A stretch of 58,790 nucleotides of DNA, taken from the NCBI GenBank assembly GCA_049687015.1, contig JBAVIP010000076.1, forward strand, positions 1-58,790, written 5' to 3'. Below the pieces are notes generated by a model, which saw nothing but the letters and a program-made list of their open reading frames with translations, was not told the origin of the DNA and ran no database searches. The position numbers and the translations under genes were made by a program. The DNA is from Methylotenera_A sp049687015. GTDB lineage: Bacteria; Pseudomonadota; Gammaproteobacteria; Burkholderiales; Methylophilaceae. Below are positions 1 to 7,996 of this stretch, in pieces. Position 1 is the stretch's first letter, and the number at the start of each line of letters is the position of its first letter.

Positions 1-101
1 GCTGCGATTTGATCAATAAACCAAAAGCCTGCGTTATGGCGCGTGGCTTCGTATTTATCGCCAGGGTTGCCTAGGCCAACTAATAATTTAATTCCGCTCA
101 T
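1..101 (-). CDS. pth: Peptidyl-tRNA hydrolase, N-terminal part (cut by window edge)
   Basis: Only the first 33 or so codons are present, read on the minus strand from the ATG at 101; the rest lies outside the window. The visible residues MSGIKLLVGLGNPGDKY followed by ATRHNAGFW are the conserved N-terminus of bacterial peptidyl-tRNA hydrolase, including the Asn of GLGNPG and the catalytic His of RHNAG. The enzyme recycles peptidyl-tRNA released by stalled ribosomes. It lies downstream of rplY in the same direction, the usual prs-rplY-pth order, but a hairpin at 117-153 separates the two. Confidence 0.93.
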   Translation of the reverse strand, partial: MSGIKLLVGLGNPGDKYEATRHNAGFWFIDQIA

Positions 102-116
102 GATGACAAGTATAAA

Positions 117-153
117 TAAAAAACGCGCACTTAACTTTTAAGCGCGCGTTTTT
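117..153 (-). terminator. Intrinsic terminator after rplY
   Basis: AAAACGCGC (120-128) pairs with GCGCGTTTT (144-152). On the minus strand the hairpin is followed by a T-rich run. It sits between the rplY stop and the pth start, so it would end or attenuate rplY transcription. Because both arms are A/T flanked it could also work in the other direction. Confidence 0.75.
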
Positions 154-169
154 AATAGCGTTGCCTGGA

Positions 170-814
170 TTATTCAGCTGCAGGTGCGGCTGGAGCTGCT
201 GGTGCTTCGGCTGCAGTTTCTTCTGCTGCTTCGTCAGCCATGCCGCCGCGTGTTTTGGCAATTGCCGCAACCGCTGCATCGTTACCGTGGGCTAATTGTA
301 CAAACTCAACGCCCTTAGCAAGCTTGATTTGTGACAAGTGCACAGAATGGCCGATTTCAAGATTAGCCAAATCAACTTCAACAAACTCGGGTAAATCTTT
401 TGGCAAGCAACTTACTTCCGCTTCCGTTAAAATGTGTGCCACAATGCCACCGCCAAGTTTAACGCCTGGGGCGATTTCAGCATTTAAGAAGTGGAACGGC
501 ACTTTAACGTGGATTTTTTCGGTTGCAGAAACACGTTGAAAATCAATATGTTGAATGGTATTACGTACTGGGTGCATTTGGTAATCGCGCAACAACACGC
601 TTTCTTTTTTGCCATCTAAATTCAGGTCTAAGATAGACGCGTGAAAAGCCTCATGGCGGAATTGCAAGAACAATTCTTTATGATTAATTTCAAGGTTGAC
701 GGCTTCTTTGCCGGCACCATAAACTACACCCGGCACATTGCCAGCGCGACGTAGACGGCGGCTCGCACCCGTACCTTTGACGTCACGTTTGACTGCATTA
801 ATTTCGATACTCAT
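170..814 (-). CDS. rplY: 50S ribosomal protein L25/general stress protein Ctc
   Basis: A 214-residue long-form (CTC-type) L25, which binds 5S rRNA in the large subunit. The N-terminal L25 domain (about 1-95, starting MSIEINAVKRDVKGTGASRR and containing GVVYG) is followed by the beta-rich TL5/CTC domain (IDFQRVSATEKIHVKVPFHF onwards) and a low-complexity Ala/Glu tail from about residue 190. The ATG at 814 is chosen over an in-frame upstream ATG at 856 because it has an AGGAG ribosome-binding site about 8 bases before it and because the family starts with MSIE-like residues. Downstream of prs and upstream of pth, as in most betaproteobacteria. Confidence 0.95.
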   Translation of the reverse strand: MSIEINAVKRDVKGTGASRRLRRAGNVPGVVYGAGKEAVNLEINHKELFLQFRHEAFHASILDLNLDGKKESVLLRDYQMHPVRNTIQHIDFQRVSATEKIHVKVPFHFLNAEIAPGVKLGGGIVAHILTEAEVSCLPKDLPEFVEVDLANLEIGHSVHLSQIKLAKGVEFVQLAHGNDAAVAAIAKTRGGMADEAAEETAAEAPAAPAAPAAE

Positions 815-862
815 TTTATTACTCCTAAAGTTACTACTAGGCTTGTAAGGCCTCACTACATC

Positions 863-891
863 AAAAACTGCACACCGCGACCAGTATGCAG
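863..891 (-). terminator. Terminator/attenuator between prs and rplY
   Basis: On the minus strand CTGCATAC pairs with GTGTGCAG (one G-U pair) around an 8-base loop, directly followed by TTTTT. It starts 11 bases past the prs stop and precedes rplY, so it probably sets the ratio of prs to rplY transcripts. Confidence 0.65.
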
Positions 892-901
892 GGTTAAAAA
901 C

Positions 902-1852
902 TTAGTCCATAAATAAAGAACTTACAGAATCCTCACGGCTAATCCTGCGAATTGTTTCAGCTAATAATTCAGCGGCGCTTAATTGGCGAATTTTGCTGCA
1001 TTTTTTTGAAGCATCGCTGAGTGGAATTGTGTTTGTGACTACCAATTCGTCTAGCTCAGAGTTAGCAATGCGCTCGGCTGCACTGCCCGATAATACTGGG
1101 TGTGTGGCATATGCCAATACTTTTTTCGCGCCGTGAGCTTTTAACGCGGTGGCAGCCTCGCATAGTGTATTGGCAGTATCTACCATGTCGTCTACAATCA
1201 CACAGGTGCGGCCAGCCACTTCACCAATAATGTTCATCACTTTGGCTACATTTGGTTTCGGGCGACGTTTGTCGATAATGGCTAAATCAGAATTTAATTG
1301 TTTGGCCGCTGCTCGTGCACGCACCACACCACCAACATCGGGTGAAACCACTACTAAATCTTCGTATTTTTGCTTGAGCAAATCGTCCAGCAAAATCGGC
1401 GTTGCATAAATGTTATCTACGGGAATATCAAAAAAGCCTTGAATCTGGTCCGAGTGCAAATCCATCGTTAACAAGCGATTTACACCCACGCTGGTCAGCA
1501 TGTTGGCTACTACTTTTGCGGTAATGGCCACGCGGGCAGAGCGCGGACGGCGATCTTGCCGTGAATAGCCCAAATAAGGGATAGCCGCTGTGATGCGGCC
1601 AGCAGAAGAGCGGCGCAGCGCATCGACCATGACCATGACTTCCATCAGGCTGTCGTTGGTAGGATGGCTGGTGGACTGCAACACGAATACGTCGCGGCCA
1701 CGCACATTCTCAAGCAGCTCAAGCATGACTTCGCCATCGCTAAAACGGCCAACGTCGGCGCGGCCAAGCTCAATGCCGAGATGCTTCGCAACCTGTTGTG
1801 CAAGCTCTGGGTTGGCATTGCCGGTAAACACCATCATGTCGCCGTAACTCAA
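902..1852 (-). CDS. prs: Ribose-phosphate pyrophosphokinase
   Basis: PRPP synthase: transfers pyrophosphate from ATP to ribose-5-phosphate, feeding purine, pyrimidine, His, Trp and NAD synthesis. The protein shows the conserved VFTGNANPELA start, the DLHSDQIQGFFD segment, the VVVSPDVGG loop and the PRPP-binding motif VIVDDMVDTANT near the C-terminus. I place the start at the TTG at 1852 (316 residues): GAAGG lies about 8 bases upstream, and the resulting N-terminus SYGDMMVFTG aligns with the family's usual SYD-LMVFTG. An ATG at 1867 in frame would overlap that ribosome-binding site, and the ATGs at 1837 and 1834 are possible but lack one. It lies just downstream of tRNA-Gln, from which a hairpin separates it. 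Confidence 0.95.
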   Translation of the reverse strand: MSYGDMMVFTGNANPELAQQVAKHLGIELGRADVGRFSDGEVMLELLENVRGRDVFVLQSTSHPTNDSLMEVMVMVDALRRSSAGRITAAIPYLGYSRQDRRPRSARVAITAKVVANMLTSVGVNRLLTMDLHSDQIQGFFDIPVDNIYATPILLDDLLKQKYEDLVVVSPDVGGVVRARAAAKQLNSDLAIIDKRRPKPNVAKVMNIIGEVAGRTCVIVDDMVDTANTLCEAATALKAHGAKKVLAYATHPVLSGSAAERIANSELDELVVTNTIPLSDASKKCSKIRQLSAAELLAETIRRISREDSVSSLFMD

Positions 1853-1880
1853 AGTAATGACCTTCAATTAACCTGATTAA

Positions 1881-1920
1881 AAAAAATTAAAGCGTGTAAA
1901 TCTGCTAAATCTACACGCTT
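1881..1920 (-). terminator. Terminator after tRNA-Gln
   Basis: A perfect inverted repeat AAGCGTGTA/TACACGCTT (1890-1898 and 1912-1920) is followed on the minus strand by a run rich in T (eight consecutive T). It lies 20 bases past the tRNA 3' end and upstream of prs. Confidence 0.8.
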
Positions 1921-1939
1921 ATTGCTCTTATTAAAAACT

Positions 1940-2016
1940 TGGCTGGGGAGGAAGGATTCGAACCTTCGCATGCTGGAATCAAAATCCAGTGCCTTAACCA
2001 GCTTGGCGACTCCCCA
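1940..2016 (-). tRNA. tRNA-Gln (anticodon TTG)
   Basis: The minus strand folds as a complete cloverleaf. The acceptor 5' strand TGGGGAG pairs with CTCCCCA at the 3' end, the anticodon stem CTGGA/TCCAG holds a 7-base loop TTTTGAT with anticodon TTG (reads CAA), and the T arm contains GGTTCGAATCC. The CCA end is encoded. It begins 6 bases past the ispE stop, so it is probably transcribed with ispE and released by processing. The ispE-tRNA-Gln-prs order is common in betaproteobacteria. Confidence 0.97.
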
Positions 2017-2022
2017 ATAAAC

Positions 2023-2874
2023 TTATCTGGTTAACTCAAACAAGGGATGTTTCATTAAACCTTTGGCCACAAACCCCGCTACATTTGCAGGTTTTTGCAC
2101 CAAAATTTCGTCCGCTTTTTGCTTTGAATTAACCGCTACAAATACAGATGCACCAGAACCGCTCATGTGCGCTTGACCGTATTGGTTAAGCCATTCAAGA
2201 GTTGATGCAACTGCAGGAAATTCTTTACATACCACTGTTTCAAGATCGTTTCTAAAAATTCCAGAATTCGCGTCTCTTGAAAAGTCCGCTATTTTCAATG
2301 GTTTCGTGTCTCTTGTCAATCGAGAATTGGCAAAAACTTGCGCGGTAGAGACATGAATTGGCGGTGTTAGCACCACATAATATTGTTGCGGGATATCAAT
2401 TTTTGTCAGTTGCTCGCCAACACCTTCTGCCCAGGCGTTTTGTCCAAAGATAAAAACAGGCACATCCGCACCCAGTTTCAAGCCAATTTGCATCAGTTGC
2501 TCGCGGCTTAAATTAAGCTGCCATAAATGATTTAACGCCAATAAAACGGTAGCAGCATCCGAGCTGCCGCCGCCCAATCCGCCACCCATGGGGATGCGTT
2601 TTTCAATCGCGATGTCTACTCCGAGTTTACAGCCAGTTGCCTGCTTGAGGGCAACAGCAGCACGCACGCATAAATCCTGGTTTTCAGGCAAATTTGCAAT
2701 ATCGCTAATACGCTTGATTTGGCCATCTTGGCGAGGCTTCAGGTGAATCGTGTCGTAATAATCCAGCAGCTGAAACGCGCTTTGCAAGGTGTGATAGCCG
2801 TCTGCGCGTCGGCCAGTGATATGCAAAAACAGGTTAATTTTTGCAGGCGCTAAAAATGCTTGAAAGTTTTGCAT
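2023..2874 (-). CDS. ispE: 4-diphosphocytidyl-2-C-methyl-D-erythritol kinase
   Basis: GHMP-family kinase of the MEP isoprenoid pathway; phosphorylates the 2-hydroxyl of CDP-methylerythritol. The 283 residues are typical for the family. Visible motifs are the substrate-binding start APAKINLFLHITGRRADGYH (9-28, catalytic Lys12), the ATP-binding glycine loop PMGGGLGGGSSDAA (95-108), GADVPVF near 134-140, and the C-terminal MSGSGASVF motif. It lies downstream of the carbonic anhydrase gene and immediately upstream of tRNA-Gln. Confidence 0.96.
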   Translation of the reverse strand: MQNFQAFLAPAKINLFLHITGRRADGYHTLQSAFQLLDYYDTIHLKPRQDGQIKRISDIANLPENQDLCVRAAVALKQATGCKLGVDIAIEKRIPMGGGLGGGSSDAATVLLALNHLWQLNLSREQLMQIGLKLGADVPVFIFGQNAWAEGVGEQLTKIDIPQQYYVVLTPPIHVSTAQVFANSRLTRDTKPLKIADFSRDANSGIFRNDLETVVCKEFPAVASTLEWLNQYGQAHMSGSGASVFVAVNSKQKADEILVQKPANVAGFVAKGLMKHPLFELTR

Positions 2875-2965
2875 ACATTCGTATTTTAACGTATGTAGAT
2901 ATGCTGCAAGTTGGTAAGCCTAAATTATTCGTTAATTTAGTTTGTGCTGCTTCCGGCGCCACATG

Positions 2966-4195
2966 TTATTCCACAACCACACGTCCGTTTAAAGCTTGCA
3001 CTGGGCGATTATTGCGGTGTTTTACAACGCGTTCAAAAGCTTCTATTTGCTCTTTGGATGCTGTCATTGGGGTTTTCATTAATATCCAGCGCACACCCTC
3101 ACTGCATGGCGGTGTGGTGAGTGAGCCGCTAAAGCGATAATAGTTGCGATTTTCCGGAATTAATTCACTTGGAGTCACTCTGTTTTTTAGCACAACAGGC
3201 TCACCTTCTATACTCGGCATTTGTGGCCACAACTTTGCCAGCCCTAAGTTTGCTTTCCCTTCTTTAAACATTACGCCAATCACGGTAAGATTGCCCTTGG
3301 AGTCGGCGTGTACAAAGTGCGCTTCCAATGGGAACGACTTGCCATTGATTGTATTTTCGCTGGGAGCGTGGAAATGCACCTGCTTCATTTGATAAGCCGC
3401 GCTATCCAGTACCAGCATATTGCCTTCTTTAAAGTTCACCTGCACGGTATGACCGTTATTAACTATATCTTTTGCAGGGAATTTCTGTATGCCCCTAAGC
3501 GGTTTTAGCGATGCAGACATCGTATTTTCAATATTAATCGGGGATTGGTTGCGCCCGATATCACAGGTAGCAAATTCTGGGTTGAGTTTGCCCCAATTTT
3601 CTGGGCCTTCTTTTCCTTCATAAGTCCAGTGGGCTTTAGATGCGGAAGTTTTTGGCTTGGCTTCGGTTTTGGCGGCTGGCTCAGTGGGTTTTTCTACAGC
3701 TGGCAAAGGTTTGTTTTCTACTTTTTTAGCAGACTCTTCAGGTTTGGCTGCTGGTGTATTTGTTGTTGGCTTAACTTCCAAATAGGCGGCTGCTGACTTG
3801 CCTGTGCGACAAACATGATGCATGGCAATTTCTACGTCAGATTCTGGAACTGGTTCAATAAACTCGGCATTTTTAGATTCAACCCCTGCCGAATACACCA
3901 GTTCATCATCCAAATATTGAAAAACCTGCGATGTGGCTGATTTTTGTGAGGTACAGTCAAAAAACCACAGTAATTTTGATAAGTTGTATTCGGTTCCTAG
4001 TGTTTCCAGATTTTTTTGTGGTGTTTTGTATTCAATCTTTACCCAGGCTTTTTTAAATGCATCCTGCTGCAACACAGATTGCTTATCCAGCATGAGCTTT
4101 GAATTGTTATTTTCGTTCAGCTTTGCCCAGATAGCCGCGTAGCTATTGCTATTTAGGGTGAAAAATAACAGTAAAAATATAGCACCTTTTTTCAT
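2966..4195 (-). CDS. Periplasmic alpha-carbonic anhydrase with N-terminal adhesin-E-like domain
   Basis: A 409-residue exported two-domain protein. A signal peptide (1-20, ending SYA) is followed by a domain of about 22-135 resembling surface-adhesin E family proteins (Trp-rich start, Cys80 and Cys129 probably paired), then a Pro/Lys/Ala/Glu linker (about 143-187). A complete alpha-carbonic anhydrase domain follows (188-409). The three zinc ligands are visible: His274 and His276 in QVHFHAPSE and His293 in LEAHFVHAD; TTPPC (360-364) carries the gatekeeper Thr. It hydrates CO2 in the periplasm. In a methylotroph this could handle CO2 from C1 oxidation (inference). The gene is inserted between lolB and ispE, which are usually adjacent, with about 175 bases on the lolB side and 90 on the ispE side. 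Confidence 0.9.
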   Translation of the reverse strand: MKKGAIFLLLFFTLNSNSYAAIWAKLNENNNSKLMLDKQSVLQQDAFKKAWVKIEYKTPQKNLETLGTEYNLSKLLWFFDCTSQKSATSQVFQYLDDELVYSAGVESKNAEFIEPVPESDVEIAMHHVCRTGKSAAAYLEVKPTTNTPAAKPEESAKKVENKPLPAVEKPTEPAAKTEAKPKTSASKAHWTYEGKEGPENWGKLNPEFATCDIGRNQSPINIENTMSASLKPLRGIQKFPAKDIVNNGHTVQVNFKEGNMLVLDSAAYQMKQVHFHAPSENTINGKSFPLEAHFVHADSKGNLTVIGVMFKEGKANLGLAKLWPQMPSIEGEPVVLKNRVTPSELIPENRNYYRFSGSLTTPPCSEGVRWILMKTPMTASKEQIEAFERVVKHRNNRPVQALNGRVVVE

Positions 4196-4370
4196 GCCGC
4201 CTACGTTCTTTTGTAATTAGCGTCAATTATGCGCAGGGACAGGTTGTTTTTAATGCAGGAGTAGAGGCGGAGTTTGGCGTTAATTCTGAGTTTGGGTGCG
4301 CATATGTGGCATATTTAGGACAATTAGAGAGAACCCATTTGAAGAACTAAACACTTTAGTTTTCAAAGAT

Positions 4371-4979
4371 TTAGTTTCTAAGGCTTACCCAATTTTCCAC
4401 CAACAATTTCAGGTTTACTTTTTCGCTTTTCAGCACAGTTTTACTTGGCAAAAAGTAGCCGCTATTTTCGGCATAATTGTCAAAACTAATATCCCAGCCG
4501 TCTTGTTTCAACGTGGTGAGTCGGCCTTCTGCATCCCAAGTGGCAGCGTCTATTTTGCTGGTGGTTGGTTTGCCTAAGGCCCAGTCGCTAAGCCCCTCTA
4601 AAGGTAAGCGCCAGCCTAGCGTGGCTTCGGTAAGCGTTTCCGCATCCATTGCGCTGACGGAGCGGCCATCTTGCGTGGTGAGTGTGACGCCGCTGGGCTT
4701 TTTGACAATGTTAGCGACTTTGCCGCCTACGGGTGAATACACATCGATATTATCGTCATCAGTTTGATGTTGCCAATCGAGACTGCCTGAAAATCCGCGC
4801 GGATTAGCGACTACGCCCAAACGACCTTTAAGCGAAAATGTTTTGATATTGGCAAGTGTGGCGAGATGTTTTTGATTAATGCTTGATGTTGTAGGTGGCT
4901 GAGATGGCGGCGGAGGTAGCGTAGCGCAACCGCTAACTACCAACAGGATGATTACAAAAAGATTGTGTCTAAAAAGCAA
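4371..4979 (-). CDS. lolB: Outer-membrane lipoprotein LolB
   Basis: Receptor that accepts lipoproteins from LolA and inserts them in the outer membrane. The 202 residues begin with a lipoprotein signal (lipobox VSGC, Cys17), followed by a proline-rich spacer, then the LolB beta-barrel fold: FSLKGRLGVVANPRGFSGSL, DVYSPVGGKVANI and the LTEATLGWRLPLEGLSDWALG segment typical of the family. It lies about 70 bases downstream of the TPR gene in the conserved TPR-lolB-ispE arrangement. Confidence 0.9.
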   Translation of the reverse strand: MLFRHNLFVIILLVVSGCATLPPPPSQPPTTSSINQKHLATLANIKTFSLKGRLGVVANPRGFSGSLDWQHQTDDDNIDVYSPVGGKVANIVKKPSGVTLTTQDGRSVSAMDAETLTEATLGWRLPLEGLSDWALGKPTTSKIDAATWDAEGRLTTLKQDGWDISFDNYAENSGYFLPSKTVLKSEKVNLKLLVENWVSLRN

Positions 4980-5047
4980 ATTGAAACCTTAGCATAACTA
5001 CTGCGCTTGATAATACTTTGTTAAAAATCGGAACGCGTAAAAATTGA

Positions 5048-6742
5048 TCAAGAATTAAACTTTTTGGCGGTTGCCACCAGCACATCATTCTCAGGATAGT
5101 CCTTTAATGCATTTGCCCAGATTTTTTTAGCCTCTTCCTGCAAGCCTTGTTTCCATAACACTTCACCCAAATGTGCCGCAATTTCTGGGTCGGCTTGAAT
5201 TTCATAGGCTTTGCGCAAATATTCAGTTGCTTTGCTTAAGTTGCCTAAACGGTAATGCACCCAGCCCAAACTGTCCAGCATGTAATGGTCATTGGGCGAT
5301 AATTTAACGGCAGTTTCAAGTAGCGATTGCGCTTCATGGAGTTTGACATTGCGATCCGCAAACGAGTATCCAAGCGCGTTGTAGGCTGCTGCAAAATCCG
5401 GCTTCATTTTGATGAGCTTGTAAAGCGCGGTTTCCATGAGGTCGTATTTCCCTACGCGTTCCGCCGCCATTGCATAATCGTAAATAAGTTCCGTAGAATC
5501 GGGCCAGTTTTTTACGGCTTTATCCATCAAGTCGAACGATTCCTGATTGCGTTTGGCTTGGCTTAACAAGCTGGCTTCGGTTTGAATCACCGTGATTTGT
5601 TGCTCGGGCGACAGGTTATCAACCGCGTCTAACATTTTGATGGCAGCATCCACGTTTTTGGTGCGTGCAATCACGTTAGCAGCAGAAAGTCTGCCTTCTA
5701 AAAAATGCTCGCCAGGCTGAATTTTATCGTACCAACTGAGCGCTTTGGTATCATCTTTTTGACGTTCCGCACTGCGCCCCAGGTAAACATAGAGTTGGTC
5801 AGGATTTTTAAACCCCGAGCTGATCGATTGCTGAAAATACTTATCTGCCATAGCATAATCATTAGATTCTAACGACAGTAAGCCAACTACGGCGCTTATT
5901 TCAGGGCTGCCGTTTGAGCTTTCAACCAGTTTTATAAACTCAGGCTTAGCTTCTGCGTGACGTTTTTGGCTTACCAATAATTTGGCATACGCCATGCGCA
6001 CATCGTTTGCTTTTGGGTATTGTTTTAAAAATCCCTGATAAAAGCTAATCGCCTTGTCTGGAGATTCTTTCAATAGCAATTGACCTTGCATTTGAGCGCT
6101 TAGCTCCCAACCCGGGCGAAGCTTATCGGCTATTTCAAGTTCTTTTTTTGTAATTTCTGGCTTATCTGCAAATAATGCTGCTTGGGCAATAGCAAAATGC
6201 GCTTCAGGTAATTTGGGGTAGGGCGCAGCAAATTCGGCTATTGCGGTTAATACTTCTGCTTTATCTTTTTGATTTACCAGTAATGAATTCATATATAAAA
6301 AGCCGTTGGCACGCGTTTCTTCATTAGCCAATAACTTTTGAATATGCGGTTTAGCTTGCTTTAAATTGCCGCTCGCTATTAACAGTTGACTGGAGGCTTG
6401 CTGTGCTTCAAGCGAGCCCGGGTCTAGCTCTGCCCACAATATGGAAGCCTGCAAGGCAATGCCTGGCTGGTTAGCGTAAGCGGCAGCGCGTGCAGCGCGC
6501 TCTGCCAGGCGTGGATCACGGGTTTGTTTAGCCAAATCTAAAAATAGCTGGCTTGCTAAAGTGGTCTCGCCACGCTGCCCGGCAATTTCACCCAGCAGAT
6601 ATTTGTAAACAAACTCTGCATTGGCGGTGGTGATGGCTGGAGTATTGGCCGGCGCAACTTTTGTTTCTGCTTGCACGGCCACACAGCTTATTCCAGACAA
6701 GCTGATAAGCAGTGCTGTGACTATTTTCTTAATTTGTGGCAT
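5048..6742 (-). CDS. Exported tetratricopeptide-repeat protein
   Basis: A 564-residue protein with a signal peptide (about 1-25, cleavage near VQA-E) and TPR-like helical pairs along most of its length, for example ETALYKLIKMKPDFAAAYNA, then LGYSFADRNVKLHEAQSLLE near 440-480 and DSLGWVHYRLGNLSKATEYL close to the C-terminus. It is probably a periplasmic or outer-membrane-associated scaffold. It is the head of the TPR-lolB-ispE set seen in many betaproteobacteria. The exact partner is unknown. Confidence 0.85.
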   Translation of the reverse strand: MPQIKKIVTALLISLSGISCVAVQAETKVAPANTPAITTANAEFVYKYLLGEIAGQRGETTLASQLFLDLAKQTRDPRLAERAARAAAYANQPGIALQASILWAELDPGSLEAQQASSQLLIASGNLKQAKPHIQKLLANEETRANGFLYMNSLLVNQKDKAEVLTAIAEFAAPYPKLPEAHFAIAQAALFADKPEITKKELEIADKLRPGWELSAQMQGQLLLKESPDKAISFYQGFLKQYPKANDVRMAYAKLLVSQKRHAEAKPEFIKLVESSNGSPEISAVVGLLSLESNDYAMADKYFQQSISSGFKNPDQLYVYLGRSAERQKDDTKALSWYDKIQPGEHFLEGRLSAANVIARTKNVDAAIKMLDAVDNLSPEQQITVIQTEASLLSQAKRNQESFDLMDKAVKNWPDSTELIYDYAMAAERVGKYDLMETALYKLIKMKPDFAAAYNALGYSFADRNVKLHEAQSLLETAVKLSPNDHYMLDSLGWVHYRLGNLSKATEYLRKAYEIQADPEIAAHLGEVLWKQGLQEEAKKIWANALKDYPENDVLVATAKKFNS

Positions 6743-7015
6743 TCAATCATTATCCAAATATGGCTTTTGTGTATCGTTTAGTCCGTGACAGTAAGCGCAA
6801 GTTCATCCATAATTAAAGGTTGGACAATAATTTACTTACACATAGGCAAGACTATAACTTTTTGCATGAAACTAATCTACCAGTTTTGGTTCATAAGCAG
6901 TTTTGGTTCATAAGCAGTTTTGGTTCATAAGCCAGTAGTTTGTAAAACAAAACTAATGGCTTAACCTAATAGCTTTATCTAGGGCACTTTATACATTGGC
7001 ACATAATAAATATTT
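6743..7015. other. Divergent intergenic region between TPR gene and ABC operon
   Basis: This region must hold the promoters for both the leftward TPR-lolB-ispE set and the rightward ABC operon. Apart from the three-copy tandem repeat at 6882-6932 I see no strong promoter match. The ATG at 7016 has no recognisable ribosome-binding site in the A/T-rich bases just before it. Confidence 0.5.
6882..6932. repeat. Three perfect tandem copies of a 17-bp unit
   Basis: The unit AGTTTTGGTTCATAAGC is repeated three times without mismatch in the divergent intergenic region, about 85 bases before the ABC ATPase gene. It could be iterated operator sites or a slippage-prone simple repeat. Confidence 0.95.
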
Positions 7016-7969
7016 ATGAATAATTTAACAGTAGAAGCAATCGAACTTACGAGGCTTTACGGCGGCCGTGAGGCAGTTAGTAACGTGAGTTTCAGCGTTA
7101 AGCAGGGCGAAGTGCTCGGGTTTTTAGGGCCTAACGGGGCAGGCAAATCGACGACCATGAAAATGCTCACAGGCAACCTGGCGCCTAGCGCTGGTAGCGT
7201 GAAGATTTGCGGCATTGATATGATAGAAAATCCCAAGGAAGCCAAAGCATTGATTGGCTATCTGCCGGAAATGCGTCCCTTATATAAAGAGCTGACGGTA
7301 GATGAGTATTTAACCATTGCGGCGCGCTTGCACAGAGTAAGCAGCAAGCACATCAAATTAGCGGTAGAAAATGCAAAAGCGCGCTGCGGTTTAAGCCATA
7401 TGAGCAAGCGTCTGATTGAAAATTTATCTAACGGTTATCAACAGCGTGTTGGTATTGCGCAAGCCATTATTCACAAACCTATGGTGGTTATTTTAGACGA
7501 GCCTACCGTGGGTTTGGATCCCATTCAAATTCGTGATATTCGCGCGCTGATTCGTGAAATTGGCGGTGAGCATAGCGTTATTTTGTCTACACACATTCTG
7601 CCAGAAGTTGAAATGGTGTGTGACCACGTGCAGATTATCGACAAAGGCAAATTGGTATTTAATGGCGGCATTGATGTGCTGAAACGACAACGCATTGGCA
7701 ATAAGTTATTGATTGGCTTTAATAAAGCACCCGGTGTGGAAGAGCTGCTTAAAATTAATGGCGTGACCGAAGCAGAAGTTACTGACAATAATATGATCCG
7801 TGTGCGCTTTGCTGAAGACCAGGATCAAAACAAAGCCCCGCATGAGGCGATTGTACAGGCCTCGGTTAAAAATGGCTGGGGCTTGTACCAAATAGCACCT
7901 GATCAAACCAGTTTAGAAGATGTTTTTGTGCAGCTTACCTATCAAGACGCAGCAGCAGAAGCTGCATAA
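7016..7969 (+). CDS. ABC transporter ATPase (Gld/Nos-type)
   Basis: A 317-residue ABC ATPase of the CcmA/NatA/GldA kind. Walker A GPNGAGKS (38-45), a Q loop near GYLPE (81-85), the signature LSNGYQQR (137-144), Walker B VVILDEP (157-163) and the switch His in LSTHIL are all present. A C-terminal extension after about residue 215 matches the DUF4162-like tail of gliding-motility-type exporters. It is followed 27 bases later by its permease and then by GldG-like and DUF4340 proteins, a four-gene set common in beta- and gammaproteobacteria whose substrate is unknown. Confidence 0.93.
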   Translation: MNNLTVEAIELTRLYGGREAVSNVSFSVKQGEVLGFLGPNGAGKSTTMKMLTGNLAPSAGSVKICGIDMIENPKEAKALIGYLPEMRPLYKELTVDEYLTIAARLHRVSSKHIKLAVENAKARCGLSHMSKRLIENLSNGYQQRVGIAQAIIHKPMVVILDEPTVGLDPIQIRDIRALIREIGGEHSVILSTHILPEVEMVCDHVQIIDKGKLVFNGGIDVLKRQRIGNKLLIGFNKAPGVEELLKINGVTEAEVTDNNMIRVRFAEDQDQNKAPHEAIVQASVKNGWGLYQIAPDQTSLEDVFVQLTYQDAAAEAA

Positions 7970-7996
7970 AAAGCCAGATAAAATTAAGGTGAGAAA

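Noticed and set aside
170..539. Opposite-strand frames within rplY and the 14-codon upstream extension of rplY
   Set aside because: The shadow frame at 240-539 has no family resemblance, and the extension lacks a ribosome-binding site while the inner ATG has AGGAG.
6882..6932. CRISPR array
   Set aside because: The three units are directly tandem with no spacers.
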